This document shows, in pieces, positions 21,165-33,585 of a stretch of 64,000 nucleotides of DNA (within the stretch, counting starts at the first letter, position 1; every line of letters begins with the position of its first letter). Where the stretch lies: contig NC_134093.1 in NCBI RefSeq assembly GCF_000715075.1, positions 100,734,826-100,798,825 of the forward strand, given 5' to 3'. The translations under genes and the position numbers were made by a program. The notes beneath the pieces were generated by a model. That model was not told where the DNA came from. It did not search any database and worked only from the letters and a program-made list of their open reading frames with translations. The DNA is from Nicotiana tabacum. Its lineage: Eukaryota; Streptophyta; Magnoliopsida; Solanales; Solanaceae.

Positions 21165-23933
21165 TGAAATGACCCAACCGGTCATTTTGACTTTAGAACC
21201 CCGTTTCCCTAAATAAAACTCCCTGTATATATTTTTATTAATTTATGACTTGCGGGGATGGTTGGTTCGGGATTTGGGAGTGTTCGGGTTGAAATAGGAA
21301 CACTTGGTTCCTTAAGTTGGCCTTAGAATGCTAAGTTAGATTTCGGTCAATATTTTGAGAAAACGACCCAGGAATCGGAATTTGACAATTTCAATAGCTC
21401 TGTATGGTGATTTTGGACTTAGGAGCGTGTTCGGAACTTTATTTGGAAGTCCGTAGTTAAAATAAGCTTGAAATGGCTAAAACATGAATTTAAGTTTGGA
21501 AGTTTGACCGGGGAGTTGACTTTTTGATATCGGGGTTGGAATCCAATTCCGAAACTTTTCATAGCTCTATTATGTCATTTATGACTTGTGTGCAAAATTT
21601 GAGGTAAATCAGACTTGATTTGATAGGTTTCGACATCGAATGTAGAAGTTGGAAATTTTAAGTTTCATTAAGCTTGAATTGGAGCACAATTCGTGGTTTT
21701 AGCGTCGTTTTATGTGATTTGAGGTTTCAAATAAGTTTGTATGATGTTTTAGGACTTTTTAGCATATTTGGTTGAGGTCCCGAGGGCCTCGGGTAAGTTT
21801 CGGATGGTTAACAAATCAAAAGTTTGACTTAAAATAGCTGCTGCAATTTTTCCTTTATGTTGGAAATTCTGGGTTGTGATCGAGCCCAAGATCGAGGGTA
21901 ATGATCGAAGGCCCATGCTCGAGAGCCATGATCGAAGACAAAGGCTCGAGGGCCATGATCAAAGCCACGATCGAGGCCGAGGATCGAGGTCATGATCTCA
22001 ATTCCCCCAAGCTCGAGGGCCATGATCGAGGCCGAGGATCAAGGTCATGATCGAAGACCCATGCTCGAAGGCCATGATCGAACCATGATCGAGGCCGAGT
22101 ATCGAGGTCATGATCGAGGGCTGCTTGGGCAGAATTATAAAGGAGGGCATTCGTCCCATTCGCCATTTTTAACAAATTGGAGCTTGAGCAGAGGCGATTT
22201 TTGATAGATTTTCAAGGAAAAGACATTGAGGTAAGTGATTCTAACTCGGATTTGGTCAATATACATGAATATATCATTGTTTTCACCATTTAATTAGTGT
22301 TTTGAGGTTGAAATTTGGAAAATGTTTAGAAATTTCATAGAAATGAATTTTTGAGATTTCGATATCGTTTCAGAGTCGGATTTGCGTGAAATTGGTATGG
22401 TTGGACTCGTAATTGAATGGGTTGTCGGATTTCATAACTTTCTCCGGATTCTGAGATGTGGGCCCCACTGACGAATTTTTAACTAATTTCGGAATTCTTA
22501 TTGAAAATGTAGTATTTTCTTATGAAAATGATTCTATAATTTTTGGTGACTGTATCGAAATATTTTTGGTTAGATTCGAGCCATTCAGAGTTAGATAATC
22601 GAGAAAAGGGTCTACTAGTAGATTAAATTGTAGCAAGACGAGGTAAGTCTCTTGTCTAATCTTGTGAGGGAGAAATTACCCCATAGGTAATTAAAGTAAT
22701 AATTGTTGCTAATTGTGGGGGATACGTACGTACGAGGTGAAGAGAGTCTGTGCGTAGCTACTATTAATGCTAAAGTCCGGGTAGTTTAGGACTCAAAGCA
22801 TGAATTACTTGTGTAAATTATATTCTTTGTTTAATTAATATTATTTGATATATATATATATATATTGTGAATTGTTAGATAAATTTAATTAATATTATAT
22901 GATATATATATATTGTGAATTGTTAGATAAAAATATTAAAGGATGAAAATCTCATATACTTGATTTTCTGTTTAAATTAATTAATTGTTAAGAGAAATTA
23001 TTCTTCCTCCCGAATTTATCTTATAATAAATATACTCTCCTTCCGGAGGTATATAAGAAAATGTCCTCCTTTCTTGTGAAGCAGGCCGAATGCCTCGGCA
23101 GGATAGATGCATCTATGGATCGTGTTGCACATCTCTCGGCAGTGTACACGACACTCTGGATCGGGCCGTACCACCTCAGTAGAAATCGTGCCTAATAATA
23201 ATAATTACACGATACTTTGATAGTTTATTGCAGCTTATAAAGCTAATTGATAAATTGAAAATTTATTAGAATTGAAGGAATTTAACTAATATATTGAGAA
23301 TTGTTGAATTTGAAGGAATTTAATTATTTCTGCTGGTTAAAGAAATATCATTGTAAATTCTATAAATCATGTTGATCTAAATATTGATATTTTTATTTTA
23401 TTTATTATTATTGATTCTTAGTGAGTGTCAAGTCGGCCATCTCGTCTCTACCACTTCGAGATTAGGCTTGATACTTACTGGGTACACGTTGTTTACGTAC
23501 TCATGCTACGCTTGCTGCACTTTTTGTGCAGGATCTGAGGCAGGTACTAGTGGAGGACCTATCATCGCACATCCACGTTATCCAGAGGCGTAGTGGTGAG
23601 TTGCCGTTCTGCAGCTACCAATGCCTCTTCTTGCATTTTTATTTTGTCTATTTTTATTTCAGACAGTATTTGGAGTTTTGTATAATCTACTAGATGCTCA
23701 TACACTTGTGACACCAGGTCTTGACACATATATTGGTAGAATTTGAAAATGTTATTTTCTTGGATTTAAGTTAATCGGTATCTTTTCTAATTTCTTAATA
23801 TTGCTAGTAAAATAATAAAATTTCTTAGAAAATTATTTTGAAAATTATTGATATATGTTTAATTTATTTGTTGGCTTGCCTAGCTGTAGTGTTGGGCACC
23901 ATCACGACCTATAGGTGAAATTGGGTCGTGATA
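21165..23933 (+). mobile_element. Solo gypsy LTR in the LINE (plus orientation)
   Basis: 2,769 bp from TGAAATGACCCAACCGGTC to GGGTCGTGATA (a decayed TGACA end). The flanks are GGAAG (21160-21164) and GAAAG (23934-23938), a 5-bp duplication with one mismatch. It contains a GATCGAGG repeat block (21880-22125), a GGATCGGGCC-type block near 23115-23180, and the hairpin pair (TGGGTAC...GTACTCA at 23479-23503, CTGCAC...GTGCAG at 23515-23531). There are no internal domains, so this is a solo LTR. It is related to the LTR at 24575-27916 through shared phrases such as GGACTTAGGAGCGTGT and ATATCGGGGT. Confidence 0.85.
21880..22125. repeat. GATCGAGG tandem repeat in the LTR
   Basis: Repeated words CATGATCGAGGCCGAGGATC and CCATGCTCGAGGGCCATGATC, in roughly 25-50-bp steps. 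Frames are open on both strands because of the repeat, which explains apparent 60-70-codon frames there; they are not genes. Confidence 0.8.
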
Positions 23934-24574
23934 GAAAGTTGTAGATTAGCTCCATGTTGTTTAGAGGGTTGTAGTGATGAGGAAGGTTCAATTGGGCTTG
24001 CATGTTGTGGAAGAGGGTTGGTGCCATAGCTGGAGCTAGTGGATCTAGTATATTGGCTAGCCACATATGATTGATGTAATTGCCTATAGCTAAGGTCATC
24101 CCCTCTGAGATAACTTGTGCCGGGAATTGTGGATTTTGTAGGACTATTCAAACATCATGACCATTGATGTTCATGGGGAAGAAGGCTGCATGGCCCTGGA
24201 GTCCTTGTTCGATCCAGGTCATGGGTTTTTGATTGGGAGACAGTGGTGGTGATATAAAGGTTGGTGGATGAAATGGAACTTTGGGTGAAAATGGTGGGAA
24301 GTTTGCCATTGTTAGTTTCAGAAGGTTGGCCGAGTGAGCGTGCTTGGTCTGTGATATTAGTTTGTTCGAGTGTGGTAGATAAAGAAGGAGAATTATTAGT
24401 GTTCGAGTGTTGGTTTAGTGCCAATGATTGCAAATCTTTGGTAGAAGATTTTGTTTGCATGGGGTTATGAGAAACTTGTTGGGAAGGGTGAATGTCGATT
24501 GGTTGGTCTATTTGCATTGACACTTGTTCATTCGAATTTGCCAAGTGTTTTGACTTTGGTTGGTCACTTGGAAG
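23934..24574 (-). pseudogene. LINE ORF1 fragment 2 (middle piece)
   Basis: On the minus strand this encodes a Ser/Thr/Gln/Asn-rich low-complexity stretch (for example SDQPKSKHLANSNEQ and QQVSHNPMQTKSS) typical of the variable C-terminal part of plant L1-type ORF1 proteins downstream of the zinc knuckle. Its upstream edge meets the LTR at 24575-27916, and the frame is the one that continues from the piece at 27917-29409 when the LTR and one duplication copy are disregarded. A frame change occurs near 24150, so the piece is not a clean open frame throughout. Confidence 0.6.
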
Positions 24575-25439
24575 TGTCACGATCCAAAATCCGACTAGTC
24601 GTGATATCACCTAACCCAACCCGTTAGGTAAGCCAATTACCAAATATCCCATTCCAATAATGATTATTAAAGCAATTTAAGTAAATAAAGAACTGGTAGT
24701 ACAAATCATGAGCTTCTAATAATAGAGTTTACAAAGCGGAAATGAAATAAATACATAGTCTGTTTGAATAGTACATAAATAGAGCTTTTATAAATCTAAG
24801 GCTACCATGAATAAGAGGCAGGTACATCTTCAAATCCGGCAATCATCGAACACAGCAACACGAGAGCCAATATCTGCACGCAATGTGCAGAAATATAGTA
24901 TCAGTACAACCGACCCCATGTACTGAGTAAGTAACAAACCTAGTTTTAGGTTGAAAGTAGTGATGAGCTTCTACTAAGGTCGGGTCCAAAATCACTAGTC
25001 CAAAACAACATAAAGCAAATAATACCAGAAGTAACTCAACAATCAAATGCTCAACAAAAACATGATTTCTAAAAATAATAGTTCTTCCTTTCAAGTACAT
25101 CAGTGGAAACCCAAATCATTTACCGAAGTTGCCGAAAATATGAATAAGTTTGAAAGCAGTAATTTTTCCAAAATCCTTTCAATAATAAATAAAATATCTC
25201 ATTTTCTTTCCAGATAACCAGTGTAAAACAAATGCATCACTATGCCCATCAGTCAATATGTGTGAGAAATCATGAATAATGTGATACCGTACAGCATGAG
25301 AAAAATACATCTCTATGCATGTATGTCATGTGTGCATGTCAATGCAATGTATCTCAGAGATTGTACTCATGTACTCACACTCTCAAAGTACTCAATCTCC
25401 CTTTCACACATTTCACTCATCATGCCCAATCACTCGGTA

Positions 25440-25610
25440 CTGTATATGGCCAATCCGGCCCAGGGAAGATCCATCCCGGAATATACACATCAACTGATCA
25501 TCAGTCACTCAGTACCGAGTAGAGCCAATCCAGCTTGTGGAGAAGATCCATATCCAGATATATAATACTTCGGACAAGATCTATGTCCAGGGAAGATCAA
25601 TCCCTCAATA
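25440..25610. repeat. GAAGATC-type tandem repeat in the LTR
   Basis: Four diverged copies with GCCAATCC.GC, GGGAAGATCCAT.CC and ATATA words. It occupies the same relative place as the arrays in the sibling LTRs, on the far side of the hairpin pair. Confidence 0.65.
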
Positions 25611-26669
25611 ATATCAATTGCGCTCACTGGGGGTGTATACAGACTCCGGAGGGGCTCCTTCAGCCCAAGCGCTAATAACTGCGCGGGCAACTCACGTGCC
25701 ATAGTATCAATATCAGAAATCAATCAGTCCCTCGACCTCACTCATTCATCAATCTCTCCAGTCTCTCTCTCATGGGCTCACAATGTCATGAAAACAGCCC
25801 GAAAATGATGATATAATGTATCAATAAATAACAACAGAGACTAAGATATGATATGCAATGAAATGAATATGACTGAGTATGAATTTTTAATTTAAAATAA
25901 TTAATTCACAGCAATATGACCTCTGTGGGTCCCAAAATACTAGCACATAGCCTTAACAAGATTTTTAATATGTTTTTCAGCTCAATTTCTTTAACACATA
26001 ACACCGCATGGAAAATGCCAAGATTATTTAACTACAAAATTCCACAGAAATAATTATATCACAATTTCTATAGTGCGCGCCCACACGCCCGTCACCTAGC
26101 ATGTGTGTCACCTCCCAACAATTTCACGAAATACATATATTGATGGTTCATACCCTCAACTCTAATATTAGAAGAGTTACTTACCTCGAACAAGCTAAAT
26201 CCAATGTCGAGCAAGCTAAGCAATGCTCCAGCAATTCCACTCTGCGTGTATCAACTTCCAAACGGCTCGAATATAGTCACAATTAATTTGATTCAGCCCA
26301 TAAAATCACTCATGGGGCCCACATCTCGGAATCTGATGAAACTCATAAAATCCGACAACCCATCCAATTACGAGTCCAACCATACTAATTTCACTCAAAT
26401 CCGACTCTGAATCGGTGTTTAAATATCAAAAATTAATTTTATGAAGTTTCTACAATTTTTCCCAAATGTCCACCTCAAAGTACTAATCAGATGATGAAAT
26501 TATTGATATATTCATGTATATTAACCAAATTCGAGTTAGAATCACTTACCCCGATGAACTTCTTGAAAAACCCACGAGAAATCGCCACAAACCGAGCTCC
26601 CTAGGTCCAAAATATGAAATAATACTCTAAACCTCGGATATATAGTACATCTTCTTAACTCCAATTTCG

Positions 26670-27055
26670 CGATCAGCGAAATTTCAAGCGCGGTCGCGCC
26701 CCAGGTCCCGCGGTCTTGAAAAATTAGTGCGGTCCGCGAAAATCTTGGGGCTGCACTGCCAGGTTTTTGTATTTTGGCCATAACTTTCTCTACAGATGTC
26801 CAAATGAGGACTTTACCTTTCTGGACACTAGACACGAAGGGCTACAACTTTCGTTTTTGAATCATCTCAAAATTCCTTGTAGATCAAAAGATATAGGCTT
26901 CCGAAGTCGGATCGGCGAATCTGCAGAACTCCCTGGAACGCGGCCGCAGACAGAATTGCGCGGTCCGCGAAAATTTGAGCACGGCCGCGAAATTCTGCTG
27001 CTGTCCGCGTCCCTCCTTCGCCTCAAAGCCCAAAAATGCGCGGTCCGCGTCCCTG
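26670..27055. repeat. CpG-rich GCGGTCCGCG cluster in the LTR
   Basis: GCGGTCCGCG, GCGGTCGCG, GCGGCCGCAG and GTCCGCGTCCCT words recur around ten times in AT-rich surroundings, on both arms of short palindromes. Confidence 0.75.
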
Positions 27056-27916
27056 AAAGTGCCAGAATAATATTATAGTGCCGAAATGCCCGGACTCGCT
27101 CAAAACTCACCACGAAACTCATCTGGAACCTCCCGGACACAAACCATATATGAATTTCAATCATAAAATATTCTACAGACCTTCTCGCGCACTCAAAATA
27201 CTGAAAAAAGGTCGTCTTGACCCGATATTTACCATGGACAAACTCCCAAATTTTTTAACTTTATTAATCTATCAACCAATGATCCAAAAATATACCCGAA
27301 CCCCTCGGGACCTCAACCAAATATACCAACACATTTCATAACATAACACGGACCTACTTGAGGCCTCAAATCACATCAAATAACATCGAAACGTCGAATC
27401 GCACCTCAAATAAAAATCTATGAACCTTAAACTTTCAAATTCTATATCTTGTGCCAAAATACATCGAATCATCTAGAATGACTTCAAATTTTGCACACAA
27501 GTCGCATTTCAGATTACGGTCCTATTCAACTTTCCAGATTGGATTTCGACCCCGATATGAAAAAGTCAATCCCCCGGTCAAACTTCCCAAAATTCAACTT
27601 TCGGCATTTCAAGCCAAATTTCACTACGTACATTCAAAAAATATTTTCGGACACGCTCCTAAGTCCAAAATTATCATACGGAGCTATTGAAATCATCAAA
27701 ACTCCATTCCGGAGTCGTTTACATATAAGTCGATATCTGGTCACTAATTTAACTTAAGTTTTTAATTATGAGACTAAGTGTCTTATTTTACTCTGAAATC
27801 CATCCGGACCCGAACCAACGAACCCGATAAGTTATAAATCAATTGTAAGGCATCAATTGAGCAATAAATGGGAGAACGAGGCTGTGATACTCAAAACGAT
27901 TGGTCGGGTCGTTACA

Positions 27917-29409
27917 GAAAGATTTTCTTGTGGGGTGGTATTTGCCTTAGTAGGAGGATTAGTTGTCCTAGGGTTAATTAGTAGGCTAGGGTTTTGAGTA
28001 TTGCATGCAACATCTCTGCCACGCAGCTGAGTAAGAGAGGGTGGAGAATTTTGGGGAGAGAGTGCCAACATTTGAGCTAACGAAGGGTCTGAGAGAGAAT
28101 GTTTGCCATTTTGCCTATCTGTTTGCATCCTAGAATAAAGAAAATTAAAATCGTCATTTATTAAGGAAGAGAATTTGTTTGAGATGGGAATGGATTTATT
28201 GTCCATTAATATAGGAGAGGAATTAATGTCTTTTAAAGTAGGAGATGGCCTAGAATTTATGGTGGAATTTGAACGGTTTGAGAAGGAGAACCATTAAAGG
28301 TATTACCAATAGTTTAGTTTTGGGAATCGGAAACATTAGTAGGGTTAATATTTTTTGCTTTATAATAATTTTTGAGTGTTTAGCTACTTACGTGATGTCG
28401 CATCAAAGATTTTTACATCTATACCTGCTTTTGAATCCGGCGGATGTCGTAGTCGTTGCTCCACCTGTGTGGACGGTTGCTTCTCCATATATGTAGGTCT
28501 GTTTTGGTGTTTTCTATTGGGGAAGGTGACCATATGCTAGAGGTTTTCTGATGAGGTGTTGTTTTTCTCATTGATAGGTTATACTAACTGAGATGAACTG
28601 ATTTTACCATGAGGGCATGTGATTTGTACATGACCCAAGCGACCACAATTCTTGCATAAAATATTATTCCCTTCATATGTTAACTGTTGTAGGTGGGATC
28701 CAATGAGTATAAAAGATTGGACTAGGTTATCCATAGGTAGTTCCACACAATGCCTCACATAACGACCCCTTAGAGTAGCACTGGTACATGCATATATTTT
28801 TAGGAGTTTGCTGATGGAGTTCCCAATCTTTCTGAGTATTAGGCCATTGTAGAACTCTGTAGGTAATTGCGGCAGGCGTACCTAAACTGCAGTGTGCACT
28901 TGTTTTGCTTTCTCAGCCATAAAGTTTGGTTCCCATTGTTTAATAGAGAGGAAGTATCCATTGATGAGCCGTGGGCCATTTTGTAGTGCTTGTATCATGT
29001 TTTCTTCCTTAGTGAATTTGATAACAAAATAGCCATGGCCTAGGTCGATCAATGGAAAAGGTTATGTTGTTCTCCATAGTTGGGTAATTTTTTCTCTTAG
29101 GTATTGGTGTTGAATACGTTTTCCAATCAGCTTAATTTTGAGGGAGTGTTTTCTACGGGGATACATGCAATTTCGATCCTCCTCCGTTAGAATGATTTCC
29201 TTGATGCCTTTGGTAGTATTGCTGGTGGTGGAGCTTGGAGTCACATCTTCCATAGGTTCCATAAATTGCGATAGTGAGGTATCCAACAAATCATTGATTG
29301 TGTTGGTGTCAAGGTGGAGGGTGTTGGGGTTTGCCATTGATTCGTATGCAAGAAGTTTTTTCTTTGAACAATGATCCCTGGATTTTTTGGTAACCAGGGT
29401 TGATTCCAT
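27917..29409 (-). pseudogene. LINE ORF1, 5' and central part (DUF4283 and zinc knuckle)
   Basis: Minus-strand reading starts at an ATG at 29409 (a second ATG lies 24 codons on). After about 85 residues comes a DUF4283-type domain (SLKIKLIGKRIQ ... GHGYFVIKF ... IKQWEPNF ... RLPQLPTEFY), then a CKNCGRLGHVQITCP zinc knuckle (C-X2-C-X4-H-X4-C), then a polar low-complexity tail. This is the usual layout of plant L1-type ORF1, an RNA-binding protein of the LINE particle. Two in-frame stops (near 29062 and a TAG at 28882-28884, apparently a former Trp codon) and later breaks show it is dead. The tail is cut at 27917 by an LTR. DUF4283/zinc-knuckle proteins also occur as isolated genes, but the neighbouring fragments fit a LINE. 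Confidence 0.78.
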
Positions 29410-29761
29410 TGGTAATATCGGGAGGTTTGGGGGGGATATGAAACTCCTGTTCTTTTTCTGGGTTTTTGCTCTCGATATTCATAGCAGCCCTAAGAATAAT
29501 TGTCTGCCCTCTGAATATAGTTAAGATTTTTAGTTCAAATTTTCAGGATAAAATAAGTAATAACTAATTCATAAATAGCAGCCCTAAGAATAGCTGTATG
29601 CCTTCTAAATATAGTTGGTTATGCATTATAAATATTTTTGTCATACTTGTTCTATATAAATACACTTTATCTCTAGTTTTCTCCTTTGTGTACTCAAACA
29701 TCTCAAGTGGCCCTAATATTCCCAAAATTGCACTCTAGAAAATTTTAAGATATGTTAAGAA
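29410..29761 (-). other. Probable LINE 5' region and flank
   Basis: AT-rich DNA without genes. A phrase of about 40 bp (ATAGCAGCCCTAAGAATA ... TCTGAATATAGTT) occurs twice, at 29480-29526 and 29577-29622. The LINE's 5' end probably lies in this stretch but cannot be placed. Confidence 0.4.
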
Positions 29762-30066
29762 CCTGTTTGGCCATGAAAAGTTTTTAACTTTTTTTCGAAA
29801 AGTTTTCACTATTTTTCGAAATCAACGTTTGGTTATAAAATTTTCAATTTTCACTTGAAGTTGAATAATTTGGAATTTTTTGAAAATTTGAAAAATTCCA
29901 AAAAGCTATTTTTTTTTTTAATTTTCACCTAGATCACTCACAAAAATTTTAAAACAATCCAAAATTATATTCATGTCTAAATATAACTCTAATTTTCAAA
30001 AAACATTTTCACTTGAAAAAAATTATTTTTTTCAAAATTTTACAATTCTTATGTCCAAACGCCCAC
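29762..30066. mobile_element. MITE, TTTGGCCATAAG family, copy 1
   Basis: About 305 bp with inverted ends: CCTGTTTGGCCATGAAAAG on the left and CTTATGTCCAAACGCCC on the right. The interior is A/T-rich and itself near-palindromic (TTTTCAATTTTCACTTGAAG). Related copies are at 54069-54347 and 62399-62660. It is non-autonomous and has no coding. I could not settle a target duplication. Confidence 0.7.
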
Positions 30067-32219
30067 TTAGTATTCATCAATTTTGGTACAGCTAATTAGC
30101 TATCCAAATTGAACCAGGGGACATGAACCTATGTTTATTTTTATGACAATGACCTAAAGAAAACTTTAGCAACCTGGAGAACACAGCATAAAGATGTCGT
30201 GTTTTGTGTTTTTTTATTAGGTCGGCGAGGTTACTGATTCCTAGTTCGTACCACGTTTTCAGAAAGTTTGCCTATTTGTATAAGATCACAGCAAGATCAA
30301 GATAAGCAAACATTAATTATCTGTCAATTTATTTACTAATCTTTATGTGCACAAAACCACTATTTCCTCTTTGAATGATTATTATGCCACTACCCCTTTT
30401 TCATCCTTGACTATTTTTTGGTACGAAAAGTATCTCCAAATGAAAGAAAGAAACGTGTCAATGTGACACCTCCATTACTTATCAAGTGTTTAATTTTGGA
30501 AATTAATTGGTTGAAACTTGGTATTATTTCTATGTCAACCAAATTTTCGTTCAACCAAAATCTCCTTTGTAAAATATCCGGATTAAAAATTATGAGGTTT
30601 TGGTTCAAATTTCAACAAAAAATAAAATATTTAGCAATTTCTTCCCATATATAAAAAATCTTAAAAGATAAAATTACTTAATACTTCTTAAAATATATAT
30701 AAACTAAACCGAACATCACAATTATTAAAAAACATAATGGAATCCCTACTTAGTTAATTATCATGTGTCTCGAGTGGGAAGTAGTGGCTAAGCCACATGG
30801 TCACAAGAGTGGTAAACTGATTACCCTTTGTGGAAAAATTACATTGTGTATATAAATAAAATATTACGTTTTAGAGGTATATAACACATATTGAACATCA
30901 TTTGTCATAATTTTTTTTTCACTTCTTTTAAATTTAAATACCTTTAAAAAAATTTCTAATTTCGCCGCGAGTTGGCTACTTACACGGCAAATGTTGTTGC
31001 CTTCTATCCTAAACTTTTTTTTTGTTGTTGATAAAGATGCATAATGAATATGGGTCCATGAATGATAATGAGAAATAATATCTTTTTCTAGCATGTGGAA
31101 AAAGAACATCAATAATATTTGGAAGTCCCCTTCATTACAGAATTCATCAACAGATGGACTAATAAAAAATAAGCAGTCTCTATCTATATGATGTAGTAGT
31201 ACCCCACGAGCTTTTATCTTCTTGTAATATATAATATAACAGTCTCATTTATTTCGACACGACAGATATGACAGATGGATTAAGAAAAAATAAGCTGTCT
31301 CAATCTATGATGTAGTAGTACCACACCAACTTTTGTCTTTCAATAACATACAATCAAATTTTTCCGTAACCATCTCATTTATTTCGACTGTTTTTAATTG
31401 TTATAGCAAAGTACTATTATAAAGAACATACATTTTAACATAATATAAGAAATTGGTTAAAAAATAATTTTGACGGTTATAATGAAGTAATGTTATAAAT
31501 GATATGATTGTTATCAAGAAATTTGACTTTATGTATCCCTAAAAAATACAAGAAAAGGGGAAATTTTTTACTTCATTTATTTAAATATTCTTGAATCATA
31601 AGTTTTTTTTTCCTGGCGCGGACATCACTATTATTTTAAAAAACCTACTAAATTATAATGAAGAGTGATAATTACCATGATGTCTGGTAACGTGAAAATG
31701 GAAAACCAACTTTAATTTAGTTAATTTCTTGTTGGTTCTTTTTTTTATTCTTATCTACTTTTGTGGTGGGTAAGCTTGTTGCATCTCTTAAGTAAACATT
31801 TCTTTCTCGTTTGTGAATGAATGGAGATATTTCCCTTTTACCTGTAGAATTTCGTCGGTGATTGAGAAAAAGCTTTACATTGATTAGCAAGGTGTATTTC
31901 AAGTTTCAAATACCAATATCGCCAAATTAAAAATGCAAGATGATTATTTTTATCTGTTTAAATTTTAATAAACAGAATTATTCTAGGCGATTTTAATAAT
32001 TAGTTGAAGTACGCAATAACGGATTCAGCTAGCTAGTTCTTCAAAATGGGCATGTTAATAATTAATAAATCTGACAAAACATCAGCAAATGATAGTAAAT
32101 TCAATATGCTTCAACAGAATTAAACATGCTAAATGCTCACTGCACATATTAAACGAGCTTTTCTTAAAATTCGTTTAGTGTCATTTTCCCTATTTTTAAT
32201 GAAGAACCGGCTATTTTAA
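30067..32219. other. AT-rich intergenic DNA, no gene seen
   Basis: No coding or RNA gene is supported. A short imperfect direct repeat (AAAAATAAGC.GTCTC.ATCTAT...GATGTAGTAGTACC) lies at 31165-31205 and 31288-31325. Around 31400-31510 there is a TTATAATGAAGTA repeat phrase like those in the PILS introns. Confidence 0.6.
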
Positions 32220-32940
32220 AGAAAATTTTACCTCCTATAGCAAAAGTATACACCCTATTTATTATAAACTAAAATTATTTTAAAATATTATTTTCTATAG
32301 CTACCTTTTATATTTTATAGCAAAATAAGTATTTTATGGTATATACATGAAATAAGGCATGAAATACGCTATTTATGTTTTTCTTCTCTCTTAGACAACT
32401 GGACATACCTATTTTTAAGGGATTGCCGTTACTGTATTCATGAATACATGGCGCGAATACATGTGAATATATGCGCGTACAACTGTATTCATGAATACAG
32501 TAGCACAAATATATGTGAATACATGAGCGTACAACTGGACTGCCCTGATTTTAGGCGTTTTTTGCTGTTGTATTCATGAATACATGACGCGAATACATGC
32601 GCGTACAGCTGGACTGCCCTGATTTTAGGCGTTTTTTACCGCTGTATTCATGAATACAGCAGTGCGAATACATGTGAATACATGCGCGTATAACTGGATT
32701 GTCCTGATTTTAGGTATTTTTTTACTGTTATATTCATGAATACATGGCGCGAATACATGTGAATACATGCGCGTACAACTAGATTGCCCTGATTTTAAGC
32801 GCTTTTTGTTGTATTCATGAATACATCAGTGCGAATACATGTGAATACACTACCGTAACAACTGAATAGTAGCTATAGGAAGTAATTATGTATATGGTAG
32901 CTATAGGAAATTAATAGCCACTAAACAATAGTGATTTCTG
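32220..32940. repeat. Tandem repeat with six TGTATTCATGAATACA palindromes
   Basis: Five or six units of about 75-90 bp. Each has the 16-bp palindrome TGTATTCATGAATACA, then GAATACATGTGAATACATG, then CGCGTACAACTGG and GCCCTGATTTTAGGCG. Palindromes start at 32433, 32484, 32569, 32643, 32729 (one mismatch) and 32810. The array is bounded by CCTATAGC/GCTATAGG phrases (about 32230-32305 left, 32870-32912 right), so the whole may be one non-autonomous element. No coding sequence. Confidence 0.85.
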
Positions 32941-33309
32941 AAAAATCCTCTATTTTAAACTATTTTATGCAAATGTCTGTTATATTTCAACAAGTGAATT
33001 TTTACGGGCCTAAGGTAGGTATTGATTGGGCTTTAGTTGTGATGTTTAAGCCCAGGCCCATTAGTACTCATGCAGTGGGTTCTCTCTCTTGGATTCATAT
33101 GATAATTGCAAACCTCTTAGTTATTACATCTGCCTGTATGCTTGACTTTAAATGGTGATAAAAAAAGTGATTGATTGGTAGAAAAGCAACAATAGAAGAT
33201 TAACTAGAAAGCTCAATAGAGATTTAAATGGGGTGGGTGTCTGAACAAAGTCTTATATGAAAAGTAGAAAAGAAAAATAAGCTAATTATAAGGAGTTTGG
33301 ATATTTTTA
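32941..33309. other. Intergenic DNA, no gene seen
   Basis: A frame of 75 codons on the plus strand (32931-33158) has no recognisable motif. Nothing else is visible. Confidence 0.5.
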
Positions 33310-33585
33310 GGGGTTGTTTGGTTTGAAGACAAGTTTATATTGTGATTTGTTATCCTGTATTATTTCTTATTGATTATTTGGTACATTGTATTAAACTTGG
33401 GATGATCAATTTTACTGCTTTATCGTGGGATTACTATTCCACTCTCTAGCAGGTATAAGTTATCTCAGTACTATTTTTAATCTTGAGATAGCTTATCCTA
33501 AGATTAGCAACCAAACAAGGGATAAAACAATACAAAATTTTTATCCGAGGATTATTTTTTCTTATCCATCATACCAAACTACCCC
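33310..33585. mobile_element. Tourist-like MITE with TTA duplication
   Basis: 276 bp beginning GGGGTTGTTTGGTTTG and ending ATACCAAACTACCCC; the terminal 13 bases match in inverted orientation with one difference. It is flanked on both sides by TTA (33307-33309 and 33586-33588), the 3-bp duplication of the PIF/Harbinger superfamily. It contains further inverted phrases (TTGGGATGATC, CTTATCC) and has no coding. Confidence 0.85.

Larger units (their letters stand above)
24575..27916 (-). mobile_element. Solo gypsy LTR in the LINE (minus orientation)
   Basis: 3,342 bp from TGTCACGATCC to GGGTCGTTACA; on the minus strand it starts TGTAACGACCC and ends GGATCGTGACA. The flanks are GGAAG (24570-24574) and GAAAG (27917-27921), a 5-bp duplication with one mismatch. 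It holds the hairpin pair (CTGCAC...GTGCAG at 24874-24890, TCAGTACA...TGTACTGA at 24901-24926), a GGGAAGATC repeat at 25440-25610 and a CpG-rich GCGGTCCGCG cluster at 26670-27055. No internal domain is present. Confidence 0.85.

Noticed and set aside
21829..22204. Frames on both strands in the GATCGAGG repeat
   Set aside because: Open in both directions because of the palindromic repeat; no domain similarity.
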